The notes beneath the pieces were generated by a model. It was given only the letters and a program-made list of their open reading frames with translations, was not told where the DNA came from and searched no databases. A stretch of DNA of 64,000 bases. Source: Anoplolepis gracilipes. Lineage: Eukaryota > Arthropoda > Insecta > Hymenoptera > Formicidae. The stretch lies in assembly GCF_047496725.1 (NCBI RefSeq), contig NC_132986.1:1946001-2010000 (forward strand), written 5' to 3'. A program made the position numbers and the translations under genes. This document shows, one piece after another, positions 13,734-26,609 of the stretch (position 1 is the first letter of the stretch; each line of letters starts with the position of its first letter).

Positions 13734-15321
13734 GATTTCTAAAATTAATAAAACATATTCTGCTAGACATTGTAATTAAATAATTATACCTTGATTTTTG
13801 ACAAAAAATGAATCAGGCAAATAGTTACTCGAATACGAGCAGTAAGATTCAATCGACCAAATGCACACACATAACACACACACATAACACACACACACAT
13901 ACATACTTTTTTTAGAACATTAAATTATATTTTTATTATATTCATAAAAATTAAAATGTACACACCTTATTGTTTAACATACTTGTCTCAGCTGTATCGC
14001 GCTATGTATATTATTTAACAAGATATAGATACTCTCTTGAGACGCGAAACGAGCTTATGAAATGAATATACGATTTTTTTTTTATAGATGATAAAATTCT
14101 GAAGAAAGGGGTGATACAGTGTTTAGCTTACTTCAATAGATATTATAATATTATTGACTGCTTATAAAATAATACTATTACACGGTAATCATCCCTTGAT
14201 TTTACGACACAGTTCTAGTGTATTTCTCGTTAATAATAATTAGCTCTTAGATAGTCTACGAGATCGAAAAGTACATTTTTGCTTTTGCGGCAAAAGATGG
14301 TAATCGCTTAAGTAAGAATGCTTGCTGCAGCTATAAAAAGGATGAGTAGCTTTCATTTCAATTACAAGAAATTACATGGAATATATTCGCTAGTTATATT
14401 TTCTTTATTTTGTTTTTATCTTCTTCGCGTAGCGTGTTGAAGCGGGTATGTCTCTAATGTATGTACGCGTATGACTGTATATGCATGCATGCATGGATGC
14501 GTAACGCATGAAAATTGTATGGGTGATATATCTTTGATGTGGCTGATATATCGTGAATGCACGTTGCCCTAACCGAATCGCAAACCTAATTTCTAATCAT
14601 AAGATTACGGAGAAACGTCTCGAAACACACTAGTATTACGCGCTTTAATTTGAGCCAAAAAAAAAAAAAAAAAATAGTCAAAGAAAATGGGATTTTGTTT
14701 CTGGAACGTCCACGAGATCCATCTCTTTAGATTAATTCAGATTAATCCAAATAACGATTTCAAACATTTCATTATACCAGTTGCTTATTAGTTTGACGAG
14801 ACAAATTTTGAATTTTTGTTAAAATGGATGTATCCATCATGCGGTAAAGTCTCATTAATTTTTGAAGGATAATCGAGGAAAATTTTTGGAAAACAAAAAT
14901 TAACGAATACCCTCTTCACAATGCAAGCTGTCATCCAGTTTTGACGAAGCGATCGTTTGCGCATCCGTCACACGTCAATCTGTCTATTATGAGAGAAATT
15001 AACGCGGAGTCAAATTTTAATAGACTCTACTGTACATTCGTATTTTAGCCAATTTATTAGAATTTTATAAATATATTTCAATTGTTGAAGTATACAAGAT
15101 GGATCGCGATTAGAATATTCCATGCAAACATTCAGAGAAGTAAATATTAAATATTATGCCAGAATATATGTGCTATGTACCAACACGAGTGCATAAAGGT
15201 ACTTGCTAGCTCAATCACGCTACCTATATTTTTTAAATATTGAAATTTTCATCGTGCTAAATCAACAACACGATCGACCTGAATTACTATGCACAATGCA
15301 AAATAAATGTCTTTTATATCG

Positions 15322-15348
15322 CCTATATATATATACATATATATGTAT

Positions 15349-15403
<55 letters not shown>

Positions 15404-15414
15404 TATATACAAGT
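15322..15414. repeat. Compound (TA)n/(CATA)n microsatellite
   Basis: Alternating TA units are broken by CATA, GTATAG and CACA interruptions. The small plus-strand open frame across it (15203-15442) encodes only a Tyr-Ile repeat and is rejected as a gene. Confidence 0.85.
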
Positions 15415-16398
15415 CGCTTGGGATTATATTTTCGTATTATAAGAAATTTTTACACCGATGGTATATGACGTCTTAAAATGATTGGTGCGCTATTTATGAT
15501 GTATGTATAGAAGTTGATTCTTGCGATTACTTTCGATTGTAATCTCGAGAAAATGATGTTTTACATTACATCGTAAATACCTTCATATACCATTCGATAA
15601 TTTAATTAATTATTAATTGGTAAAGTGTTTCGAATTATACAATAAATTGGTGTTTGAATTATTATAAATTTTCTAAACCTATTCTAATTTGTAAATAATG
15701 TGCAACATAAATTGTTTAACACACCATTATTTAATCAATGATTCAAAGTTAGTCAAAGTAATAAATTATAAATAAAATAATAATTTATACAGAAAAGGGG
15801 AGGGGGCAGAAGCTACGAGAGCTTGTAAGAAGTAAATAATAAGCATAAAATCAATGAGCATTAAATTTGGATATTATATGAATCACATTATTACGACATT
15901 GACAGTCAATATCCTACAAGTTGTTCTCGTATAGTTTGGAGCTTTATATAACACTCCATTCAAGTGTGTATAATCGCTGAATACGAACCGGCTAAATACC
16001 ATTTTTTTTCTTCATTTTTAATCGCACAATGCAAAAATAGGCTTTCCTATTACCGGTTATCTACAACCAGACGACACAGCATCCTATCGATCTACAAAGA
16101 GAATTTCCGAAATCCTTATTATCTACCTAGTTATCAACTGTATCATTCATTATTTCCGGCAGAAGAGGCTCTACATTTATAGCGTAAAATCGCCGATCGA
16201 CTGAAACTATTTATTACATACTTTGAAATATTTACGTCGCACCAAATCATTTCTCTGCCATCAACATTGCGTAATATTTAGCAAAGTAGACAGGAAGATT
16301 CGGTCGATTCGGAGATTTTTGGGTTCATGTTAGTATCCATTTGACCCACGCGATACCGCATAACATTTATATTTCATTTCGATTGATTAGAGAGAAAT

Positions 16399-16399
16399 A

Positions 16400-16435
<36 letters not shown>

Positions 16436-16440
16436 TATGT
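16399..16440. repeat. (GT)n(AT)n microsatellite
   Basis: About 14 GT units are followed by TATATATGTATG. Confidence 0.9.
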
Positions 16441-16939
16441 CAAATATTTAATGTAAGATATTAGAAGTCAAGTCGAAATGTAAATCCTCTATGGCTGTAT
16501 ATAATAAAATCTATTCGACAAGTGATTTAATTTGATTCTCTAGAAAGGAAGGTGTGATTTTGCGTGCATATTAAAAATGATATACATACATGAGAGATAG
16601 CGTGGACCAAACGGATTCGGCACAAACGTGGCGTTTCTAGCAAGGTTTTTTTTTACTTTTCTCAGCGATGAAAGAGATAGCCGTGTTTTATTATTTTTTT
16701 TTTTTTTTTGATATCACGATTTGTGTGACAATCGCATTTAATTACACCAAGTTGAACGCGCGCGAGTGGACCTAAACATATATAGTGCCGCCTTGATAAA
16801 TCTATTTAATGCGATTAGAATAAATGAGAAGAAGAGATATATGAAGCAAATACACACTTTGCGCTAATTTTTCTTATGTTACCATGATAACCGATAAACG
16901 TAACGAATAAGATGTTTCGTCACTTTCTTCGTACACATA

Positions 16940-16963
16940 CTCTCTCTCTCTCTCTCTCTCTCT
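16940..16963. repeat. (CT)n microsatellite
   Basis: A run of CT dinucleotides, with polypyrimidine sequence continuing to about 17020. Confidence 0.85.
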
Positions 16964-17692
16964 TTGTTATTTTCCCGTTATATATATACTTCTCTTCTCT
17001 TTTTTTCTTTTTTTTTCTTATACATTACATTAAAATATAACACCAATCTCGAGACTTATGTTGTACATATACATGTGTGTAGATTTTACATTAATATGAT
17101 CGCGTCCGAACAGTCTCACTGTGAAAACTAGTTTATAGAAGAGTTCCGAATTCAAGATTATATACTCTTGCACTTTTCGCTTAATTGACAATATTTAAGC
17201 GCAGCCGCTTGACAAACGCGGTCGATAAGACGTTTCGAGAAGTCTGAATTATTAAAGAGCTAAAGATATAATTAATATTGTAGTCTCCTGCGACGAAATA
17301 CGTATAATAAAACGTATTGTACAGTAATATTTAATACGCATACATATTTAACGCGACAAATAATATAAAACGTAAAATGTTTACATTATTTGGTAGAAAT
17401 ATATTTTTAGAATGATTTTTGATACAATTTATATAATATATTTATACATATAAATTTGTATCAAATCAATCAATATTTATTAACAAAACAAAGTCATTCT
17501 CGTGTTATCATCTTATCGACTTACGATCCTTAAATTTATCCGATGTGCATAATGCTTTTTTTATATTTTGTTCTCTCTTACATAGAAAATCATGATCGAA
17601 AATCAATTGCTCGAGCTGTAACTTTCGTCATGATTTTGTGTAATTAATCGGCAGCCGCGTTCGAGACATTTTGATATTTCGCAATATTTTAA

Positions 17693-18077
17693 CAGGGTGT
17701 CTACTCAAATCTTTTAAAAAAGTTCTCAGATATTTTTACTCCAAATTTTTTAAGTAAAAAGTGAATATTTTAAAGATTTTTTAATAATTTACTAAAATAA
17801 AATTTTCAATATTTTGTTAAGACATTGAAAATATGTAAACAGAGATAGATATATTTTTTATACTTTGAACATATAATTTACACACAACTTGACTCATCGG
17901 CGAATTGCCGACTGTCTATAATATAAGAAATTATCAAAAAGAATATTTAAAAAAATTTTTCAAGTCCCAATAAAAAAAATTCCAGGAGAATTCCCTGATT
18001 TTTCTTTTCAGATACGAAAGAAATCCCTAAAAATTCCATATTTTCCAGGGAGGTTTTTCGAGGGAGTAGACACCTTG
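17693..18077 (+). mobile_element. MITE copy 1 (CAGGGTGTCTACTC family)
   Basis: The 385-bp AT-rich non-coding element begins CAGGGTGTCTACTC and ends GAGTAGACACCTTG, which is a near-perfect terminal inverted repeat. Internal landmarks are CAGATATTTTT close to the left end, ATATTTTGTTAAGACA followed by AAACAGAGATA in the middle, and a CCAGGGAG motif close to the right end. The same landmarks recur in the copies at 23700 and 43240, all in the same orientation. It codes for nothing and would be mobilised only by an autonomous relative. The superfamily is not assigned. Confidence 0.7.
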
Positions 18078-20703
18078 CTTAAAGAGAAGAGAATCACGAA
18101 AATGAGCGTATAAATTCGGCACATGTGATATTTTAGCACGAGGATAAAAAATCGAAGGAAAGCAGCATAAATAGCAAAACATCGGTTAATTTCACAGCCA
18201 TAGTTAGGAGGACTCGATTTTGATCATGTGGACCCTCCTGTGCGATTCTTTGGAACTTGGACCGTGAGCGCGTGTCATTTGCAGAGCGATCGCGTTTGAT
18301 AATGTCAAACTCGGAAGTCTTCCAGAGGTAAAATCGCGCGATTGGTCGAAAATATTACATTCTAGAATCATATTTAGGGTACAAAGTATAGCGTGAACAA
18401 TTATTTTTAGACAATTGTAACGGTAAAAATGGACATTGTCTTATTGCGGGATGGAATAGGCTGTGTAAGCTCTGTCAATGTTAGATGCTCCACTGCAGAA
18501 CATTATTTCAAACATTATTTTCCTGATAACATAACGATAATCATTTGACGTTAACCCCCTATAAGGCCACGATTAAAAAAAAACATCTTAGTTACTTGAT
18601 TATTGTTGAGGTGTGGTGTTTTTTTAATTTTCATTTAATTTATATATTTTTCATATTTTTATTTTCTTTTTTCTTGGGTATATATATGTGTATGTGTATC
18701 GTGAAACAAAATGACTTTATTTTTTGGTATGTTTATAAAGGATTTGTAAATAACATATATCATAAATTTTGTTACATGTAAAATACACAGTGAAAATCGT
18801 ACATAACTTTATTCAAGATTTTGAATTACGACTCGCTGTCCTTTATATAGAGAAAGGAAACAAATTATTTTTTTGCAAGTGACATACGAGTTCCAGTGCG
18901 ACCAAAGCAATGTAAGAGTGTCGATTGCAATGTAATAATAGAAAAACTGAAAACGTGTAATCAAATGAAAGAATTTATTAACGTTATTGCATGCTGGCAA
19001 ACATGCATCATTCTGACACGTGGAGTCTTATAATTTGTGTTTCTTCCTCAACAATCTCGATTACCAAAAATGGACAGATGCCTTTGCAAGGTTACACAGT
19101 TTCCTTCTCGTGGAGATAATTGTCATTTATATAAAAACGGTGCGATTATCTGTCACGTTAAGGAAACATTGCGCCGCGCGTGGCGATTATTATTATATTC
19201 AATAAATATTACATACAGTAATATATATTCATTATTGATAATATAAGTATTGTTCTAATTGGACAGAGGAGTTGTTTTCACAATTTGGGCAAATGTTACC
19301 GAGTAACCTTAATCGTTAATTGCTTATTTTTTATCTTTTTCCTTGTATTCCCTTTTACGACACAATCTATTCCATGAATTAAGAAGGAGATCTAACAGTT
19401 GGCGTCAATTTTGAGTTGTGATTTTGTGTAGTAGCTTTTTGAAAAATAAAGTCAAATTTATAATACTCAAAATGGGAATAACTGTTATTTGATAATGCGC
19501 GAATCATGTTAAAGAGAAATATGAAATGTGTATAGATTGTTTGCTAATGTTTACGTTGTCCATAGACAAAGTGAGATATAACGTCGGCAAACCAGACGTT
19601 CATCAAAAAATTGAATGAATATACAACTATGCAATTAATACAATAAAGCACACAAGCTCATTTATATGTATATATATATATAGTGTTTCAACTACCTAAA
19701 CCTAATATTGCGACTCGACGTTGACAACTTGGACGTTGTATCTTTGGACATTTGCAACTTGTCTCTTAAATCAATTAGCTACGGCATTTAAGGATCAGTT
19801 TGCAATTTCCAAAAATGCAATATGCATTTAAAATGTATAAATTAAAATGTGTCATATTCGTGTAATAGGGTAACAGTGAGAAAAGATGTATGTTACAATA
19901 AAAAGGAACTTAATATACATAATCGCGCTAAAAAAATACAATATATGAAACAATTGTATATATATAAAATCTTTAAATAATCTACACAACGCGGTAAAGT
20001 ATACGTAAAGTGTCTTTTGACATTTTCATCTTTTCATTGGGCACTTTTCCAGCAGCGTGTAAATTACCGTAAGGTAATTTTGGAAAGTGTATAATCCAAC
20101 GATGATGTGTGAAAAAGCCAATATTTAAATGGATTTATTATTATCGTATTCATCACGTCAACACGGACCGATTTCATAAATGCAAAATATGTGTACTGTT
20201 ACATGGAATATGTACATGAAATTGTAGTCGTCACATATCTCAGATTGACATACACAGAGTAAAAGAAAAGATGTCGCGTTGACTTTTGATTCCTTTAAAA
20301 TGTACAATTAAATCGCATACAATTATGCTTCCTTCCTCTCGCGTAAAATAAATGCTTCCAGTCGTGATTAAAATTGTGGAATGCTCGTAAATGAATAAAC
20401 GTTGCCAACTTTCGATACATAGCGACAATTATGTTACCGGTCACTATCTTCGAAAGTAAATACACCACTCACGCAGCATGATCCGAATCAAAAAAACAAC
20501 CCACGCTTCGTGTATGGGTTCATTAACACATTAATGACCTAATATTTCAAGTATTACTTTGAGAATAATCAATAGCTGCCCTCTAAATGTCTAAAGGACT
20601 GAAACATTGCTGCTACACATATCATAGGCATGCAGCAATTAGGATACTTATGTAGTGGCTTTTTTACCAACACGAAGTAATGTCGAAGCTGTGTACGATT
20701 CGT
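18078..20703. other. Intergenic sequence downstream of Kinesin-73
   Basis: AT-rich sequence without a supportable gene. It must hold the Kinesin-73 3'UTR and poly(A) site. Minus-strand AATAAA hexamers occur at 20703-20708 (overlapping the stop codon, so too early to be the only site) and at about 20123-20128. The real cleavage site cannot be chosen from sequence. Confidence 0.45.
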
Positions 20704-22877
20704 TTATTTGCCGCGTGAAAAAGAACGTAGTGTACCTGCTGTAGAGAGGCCTTCCCCTCGGCTGCGACTTCGGTGCAAGGAATGTAAGCCTTCCCCTACA
20801 AAAGAAACGATATTTTCTCAATAAATATTGCTTTAACAATAACGTACTAATACAATAAAATAATCGATGCAAAGTTACCCTTGCTAATGCTCCTGCGCAT
20901 TAACGTGGATGGTGCTGGTGCAGATTCTTGTTTGGTGTAACTTCTAAGCGCTCGTCCCCGTCTATCTTGAATTAACTTATCCACTTTAACAAATATACCA
21001 CATTTTGGTCTACAACTAAAATATCTGTGACCATTAACAGCACCATCATTCTTGCCTGAAACATTATAAAAAGACAATACTTTATACAATCTATGGTTGA
21101 AAAGTAAATAAAGTTACTGTAAGAAAATTGTATGTTTTATTCGCACCAGTTGGAGCGTCAAGTTCAACTCCTATCCAAGTTCCGGATGCAAACTCTGTAG
21201 GGCCGACATATGCTATGACTCCGGAATAACTGTAGGGACGAACCAAAACTGATTCACCAACGACGACCCAATCTGGTACAATAGTTTCCATTCGAGTTAA
21301 ATCGTGTCTTGAGCCAAAAGCCGAACTTTTATCGCTGACATCATCTGCTACAAAAGAATTTTTTTTTTAAAGTTGTAAAAATATATGAAGCTCTTTTAAA
21401 TATCTTTTAAATATATATGTACACAATCAATCAAGGTCTAATAAGAGGAAAGCCGTACAGTGGTGCACAATTTAAAAATCAAAATATGAAAATTCGAGAA
21501 ATCTCTCGAAACAGAAATTAATAATCGCAATCATAATTTGAATAATCTGTCAAAAAATGAAAACGCTGTCAAAGTATAACGCTATTAACAAAACTAATTG
21601 CTTGAATTAGTAGTACCGTCGATTCTCTCCGAAGAACTATTGTCGCCGTTTTCATATGGCATATTAGGTTGTAGCGTTTGTTCCAAACGTGCTGCAGCCT
21701 TACTCTCGGAAAATTGTGGACGGACCATAGGAAACGAAGCTCTATGCTGTGAACTGGTAGGCCTTCCAGTACCGCTACAAGTCTTTTTTCTTCGCACGAC
21801 CTAAAAAAATTGAAAATTAAGAAATTACTAAAGCTTTTGAAAGCCTAAAGAAAAAATTTATGTACACACAGACTTTCTTTCTCTCTATATATTTCTTAGA
21901 ATTCTTAATATTATAATATAAGATATATAAAATATTCACCTTGCCGGGTGGCAGTTTGGTATGTACGACTGAGGTCCCCTCCGTGGGACTATCATCTCCC
22001 GAATTAGATGCCTGACTGATTTCCACCGTGCTTTTTCTCCTATCGTCAAAAATCTGATCATGTGTGCTTTTCTTCCGAGTTTCGATGTGAATCACGTTAC
22101 TGTTGGTTTCATTTTCACTCTTTGTAGAAGAAATTGGGCTATCAATGTCAGTATCCACGTATGTTGCCGTCTCTTCTAGATTTTTTTTAGAATATTCTAA
22201 AAGATAAAAAAGAAAAATTATACACTTACAATATAGAAAACAATATGGACATTTAAAATAGTCGTGCCGTCAGTCAACAACTGACCCTCTGTGCAAGCGC
22301 TCTGTGAGATATCCAAGTTATCCAACGCAGAGTTTACTTCGCCCAGATATTCTTCAGGCGTTTCTTCAACGAGGGAACTATCCATCTTCTCAGGTTTCTT
22401 GTTATCGATAGGATTACGATACTCGAGATCCGGGGTCTCGTCCACGCTGATGGATTTAATGGAAATGGAGTCTTCCGACGTTAGATTTGTCGTGGAAACA
22501 GCCTGAGAACCGTAACCGCTACTACTCATACTTGGCGTGTTGATCTTGGTCGATTGTAGCTCAACCAAAGAATCCAGTGTGCGTGAAGAAGTTAACGGCT
22601 TTACCGGTTTTGGTGGAGCCTGAACGCAATTAAACAATTTCGATAGCATTATACACTTGGACATTATTACAAAATAGTTTGATTCTGCCAATATATCAAC
22701 ATATTGACACAATAATATAAATTACCTGATATGCCTCATATTCAGAGTAATCGGCGTCGCTTTTCTCCTCGTCATCGTCATTGATGGGAGTAAATGCTTG
22801 ATTTCCAACATTTGACGTTTCCTCATGCAAGGTAGTCATACGAGGACCCAGTTTGCTACTGACTATATTTGGAGATG
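20704..22877 (-). CDS. Khc-73: Kinesin-73 exons 21-27: disordered tail and CAP-Gly domain
   Basis: Residues 1437-1901. Exons 21-24 encode an acidic and Ser/Thr-rich tail that looks disordered (INDDDEEKSDADYSEYEAYQ, APPKPVKP). The CAP-Gly domain spans about residues 1772-1840: GESVLVRPYSYSGVIAYVG in exon 25, then the tubulin and EB-tail binding signature GKNDGAVNGHRYF, with its first Gly split by the phase-1 intron between 21147 and 21055, and CGIFVKVDKL in exon 26. The last exon (20704-20795) adds a basic, Ser/Arg-rich end (HRSRSRGEG... SFSRGK) before TAA at 20704-20706. The exon 23 start at 22196 is the only acceptor that keeps frame with the AGG|GTCAGT donor, apart from one at about 22181. 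Confidence 0.9.
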
Positions 22878-25800
22878 CTATAACCAACACAATTAAATTG
22901 AAAACATGTGATATTGACGATGAAAAATATTTTTTTCAACACAAGCATATTGTTAAATATCAAGGCCGATCTGGCCCTCTGGCCGTTGTATATATCTAGT
23001 AACTTTTTATCTTAATTATATTATTTCTGCAAAATAATTAATTTTGTATTAACGATATATGTTGTATTCTTATTTTAACAAATATTGACGGATACTAATG
23101 GGTTTATGAATTACGAAAAAGTTATATTAAAAGAGGTGCCAGGTCGGTTCTGATATATATACATATATATATTTATAAATACGAAAAATTATCCATGCAC
23201 TTCCAAATAACAGAAAAATATCTTACATATTCTACACTTATATATTCTTCGACGTCAATAATTTACTTATATCAATCATTTAGACAGACTTTCTTTTAAG
23301 TTTTCGCAGATTATTAACTCTTGGTTCGGGTTAATATCGAGCAATTTAAGAAAAGAAAAGAAAAAATGTAGAATATGTAATCTGAAATAAAGAAATAAAC
23401 GGAGGTGATCAAAAGGTAATTCTGTAAACAATAAACATATACATATAATACTACATACTGCACTTTTTTTAGTACAGTAATAAAAATGATTTAACGATGA
23501 TTATGTGAGACAAACTATCTAAAATAAAACACCTAAAATAAAACGAAAAACCACTATTTCAATCACTACTCTTTAATGTGCTATACTAATATCTAATAAC
23601 TGAAATCAGAAAATCGACTACACTATAAATATGACCGAATTCATCCTTTCAAACTTCCACTGCTCTTCTATGCTTTCTCCTTGAAAATTAATATTATTTA
23701 GGATATCTACTTAAATCTTGCAAAAAAATCACTGAAAATTGCCTGATCTTCCAGGTATTTTTGTTCAAAACTTTAGTTAAAGAGAATATTTAAAGAATTT
23801 TTTGATATAACTTTTTAAAATAAATTCATTCATACGAAGGAAAAATACAGAATAATTTAAATTTTAAATGTTAAATTTACAAACATTGTATTTGATTGAT
23901 TGAAAACACTTTCATAAAATATACATTACAAAAAATTTTTTTAACTTCTTTGACTTTTAATAAAAAATGATTGATTTTTTCCACGTTTTTTTTTTTTCAA
24001 GGAGCAGACACCCTATATTATTTTAACTTTCTTTCAAATAGCATGTTTGAGATCCGTTGTGAAAAGATGAGTTTAAAAGGATGATCGACAACGACGTGTC
24101 ACCTACACTTGGCAGAGGTAGACTGTTGAAGACGTGTCAATGAGTTGAGATTCAGGTTGAGATTCAGGAAAGTTGGTCTCGCTGAAAGGAGACAGATATA
24201 CTGATTATACTTGTTTTTCCTTATCTCCCAATTAGTTAATACTACGTTCCTTTTCATAATGGCGAGCTTCATATTAGATTCTTACATGAGCTTTATAGAC
24301 ATTTTTTACAAACTTATATATTACAAATCATGCCTGCAAGACACTGGATAGTGAACCAAGTAGACAGATAACGTACATTATCTAACGCTCATTCTAATAC
24401 GGAAATCCCATCAAATGTTCATGTCACATCGCAGTCCTATTAATTTAAACATCAATATTTATAACGCAGCATTTTATACATGTCTCACTTTTCATTTTTC
24501 TTTCACGTTGTGATGTTCCATTTCAAAATAACAATTTTTAATAACTCGCCATTGCATTTGCAAATTCAAAATGCACGTGTTCGAAATATGTCTATGTTTA
24601 ATATGCGCTTATTTCCTCATGATGATAGGTGAATGATAGATAACTATAAATAAACACTACACACATAATTCGATGACGCGCATAATGAATTTAAGATCAA
24701 GTTTTCAGAGATGATTAGTTTAAAGTCGAAGATAATGATGTAGTTTTATTGTTATATTGTAATAATTATTTTATTTAGAATAAATAAATATTTTAATATT
24801 TTATATATTTTTATATGCTATTACATAAACTAATTATATGTAGACTATGTGATTTAACCATATATACATGCTGCACTATATTTAAATTGTAACATCATGC
24901 ATAACTAAGGCTTAATCTTTCTGCTTTTCCATTATTTTTGTCTACAGTTAATTTTACATTTATAAAAATATATTCCTGACTTTAAACTGAATCTCTTTTT
25001 ATAAGACAAACAAAAGGGAGATAGTTATCATATTATTATTTCGAAAATAATGATTTTTCCCGAATTAATTTTTCTTTTGCTTACATGTAAAAGATTTATT
25101 CTGTTTCTATATTTTTTTTAATCTTTCTTTTCTCATTAAATCACAATAAAGTCTAATGAAATACAAATAAAATGAGTAATATATTAATTGCATTGTGATA
25201 AATTTAAATACTTTAAATCATTTTGCGTTTAGACACAGAATAAGTCTCATTTCCAATGGATATCTATAGAAAATATTTATTTACATGTATATTACAATAA
25301 ATTTTCTATTTCCTGCCTAAAGTATTGCTCAATAGCACATTTACAAGTTTGTATATATGCTATATATGAGATAAAGATTGAGACATTGCAATTTTCTTCA
25401 CATATATATATATATATATAATGCAACATTTCAATCGTTGATTATTTTACTTAAACTAATACTTTATAATAAATTAATTTGTTAAATGTAATCAAATTTG
25501 TTCGCGCAAGTGTACATTTAACAAATTATTAGGGATATCATTATAGAAATCATCTTGATTCAAAACGCTTGAAAAAGACAAGGTTTTAAGAAATATCGAA
25601 TTACGAATTATGATAATAGATATATGAAAATATGAAAATGATTTCTATGTGATGACTTTTTTGGCACAACGGCAACGGTGCGACGATACGGCATGCATGT
25701 GCATATATGTATGCACATATACACACGCACACACAGTTGCTTGTTAATATAATATATTTTATACTTGAACAAAGTTCACAATAACATATAAAGTGCGCCA

Positions 25801-26013
25801 ATATCAATTAACTATATAAAATATAAAAAAAAAGCAAACAGGTTGATATATGTACTAAACTGCACGCAAGAAATGCATTCGCATGCAAACTAAGCAGGGG
25901 ACTGAAACGTAATGTTGACGCAATGAAATTGCATTCAATGGAGAAAAAAAAACAAAAAAAAAAAAAAAAAAAAAACGCCAAGGCAATCTCCTCAGTATGG
26001 TAACGCTAAACTT

Positions 26014-26044
<31 letters not shown>

Positions 26045-26552
26045 CTAAACAACCGAACAAGTGACATTTACGGAAACATATACTGACCGTCAAAACGCAT
26101 TCTTACTCTGAACATTACTATTACAAATAATGTCTCTTTGATATATACTATAAGGCGAACTTTGAAACAAAAAGACAAACAGACTCAACCACTCACGAGA
26201 CATATGTACTAATTGTCATTGCCAATATGGCATCAATTAAATATCAAATCAAGACTCCATTTTACCTGAGTTGAGAATGGAGCCTTGCGTGGGCCGAAAT
26301 AGTTGTAGAAGTAGTAGACGTAGAGTTAAACAGAGGAACAGATTAGTTGCATACATTAATTAGTTGAAATTCATTAATTTTACTGTAGAATTCATTAATC
26401 GAAGTTTGTTGGTGTTTTATTTATTGTAATAAGTGGTGGAGCGCGCTTAAATGTAGCTGCTAAAACACTAGGCAAATTTTGGGAGAGTAAATTTTACCAT
26501 GCTCAACTTTCTCTCTTTGTGTTAACGAGTGAATATTAAATTATTATTTGAG

Positions 26553-26609
<57 letters not shown>

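Larger units (their letters stand above)
5551..17692. other. Long intergenic stretch with simple repeats
   Basis: No gene can be supported. Contents include (GA)n at 10451-10482, poly-A at 11018-11041 and 12290-12310, (TA)n at 13694-13731, CA-rich repeats at 13861-13908, a long (TA)n compound at 15322-15414 and (GT)n at 16399-16426. Between about 8700 and 8960 there are irregular copies of an AAAAGTTATTAAATTTTT-like motif. A GC-richer island at 8225-8476 is described separately. Confidence 0.5.

Noticed and set aside
15203..15442. Tyr-Ile-rich plus-strand frame
   Set aside because: It is a translated (TA)n repeat.
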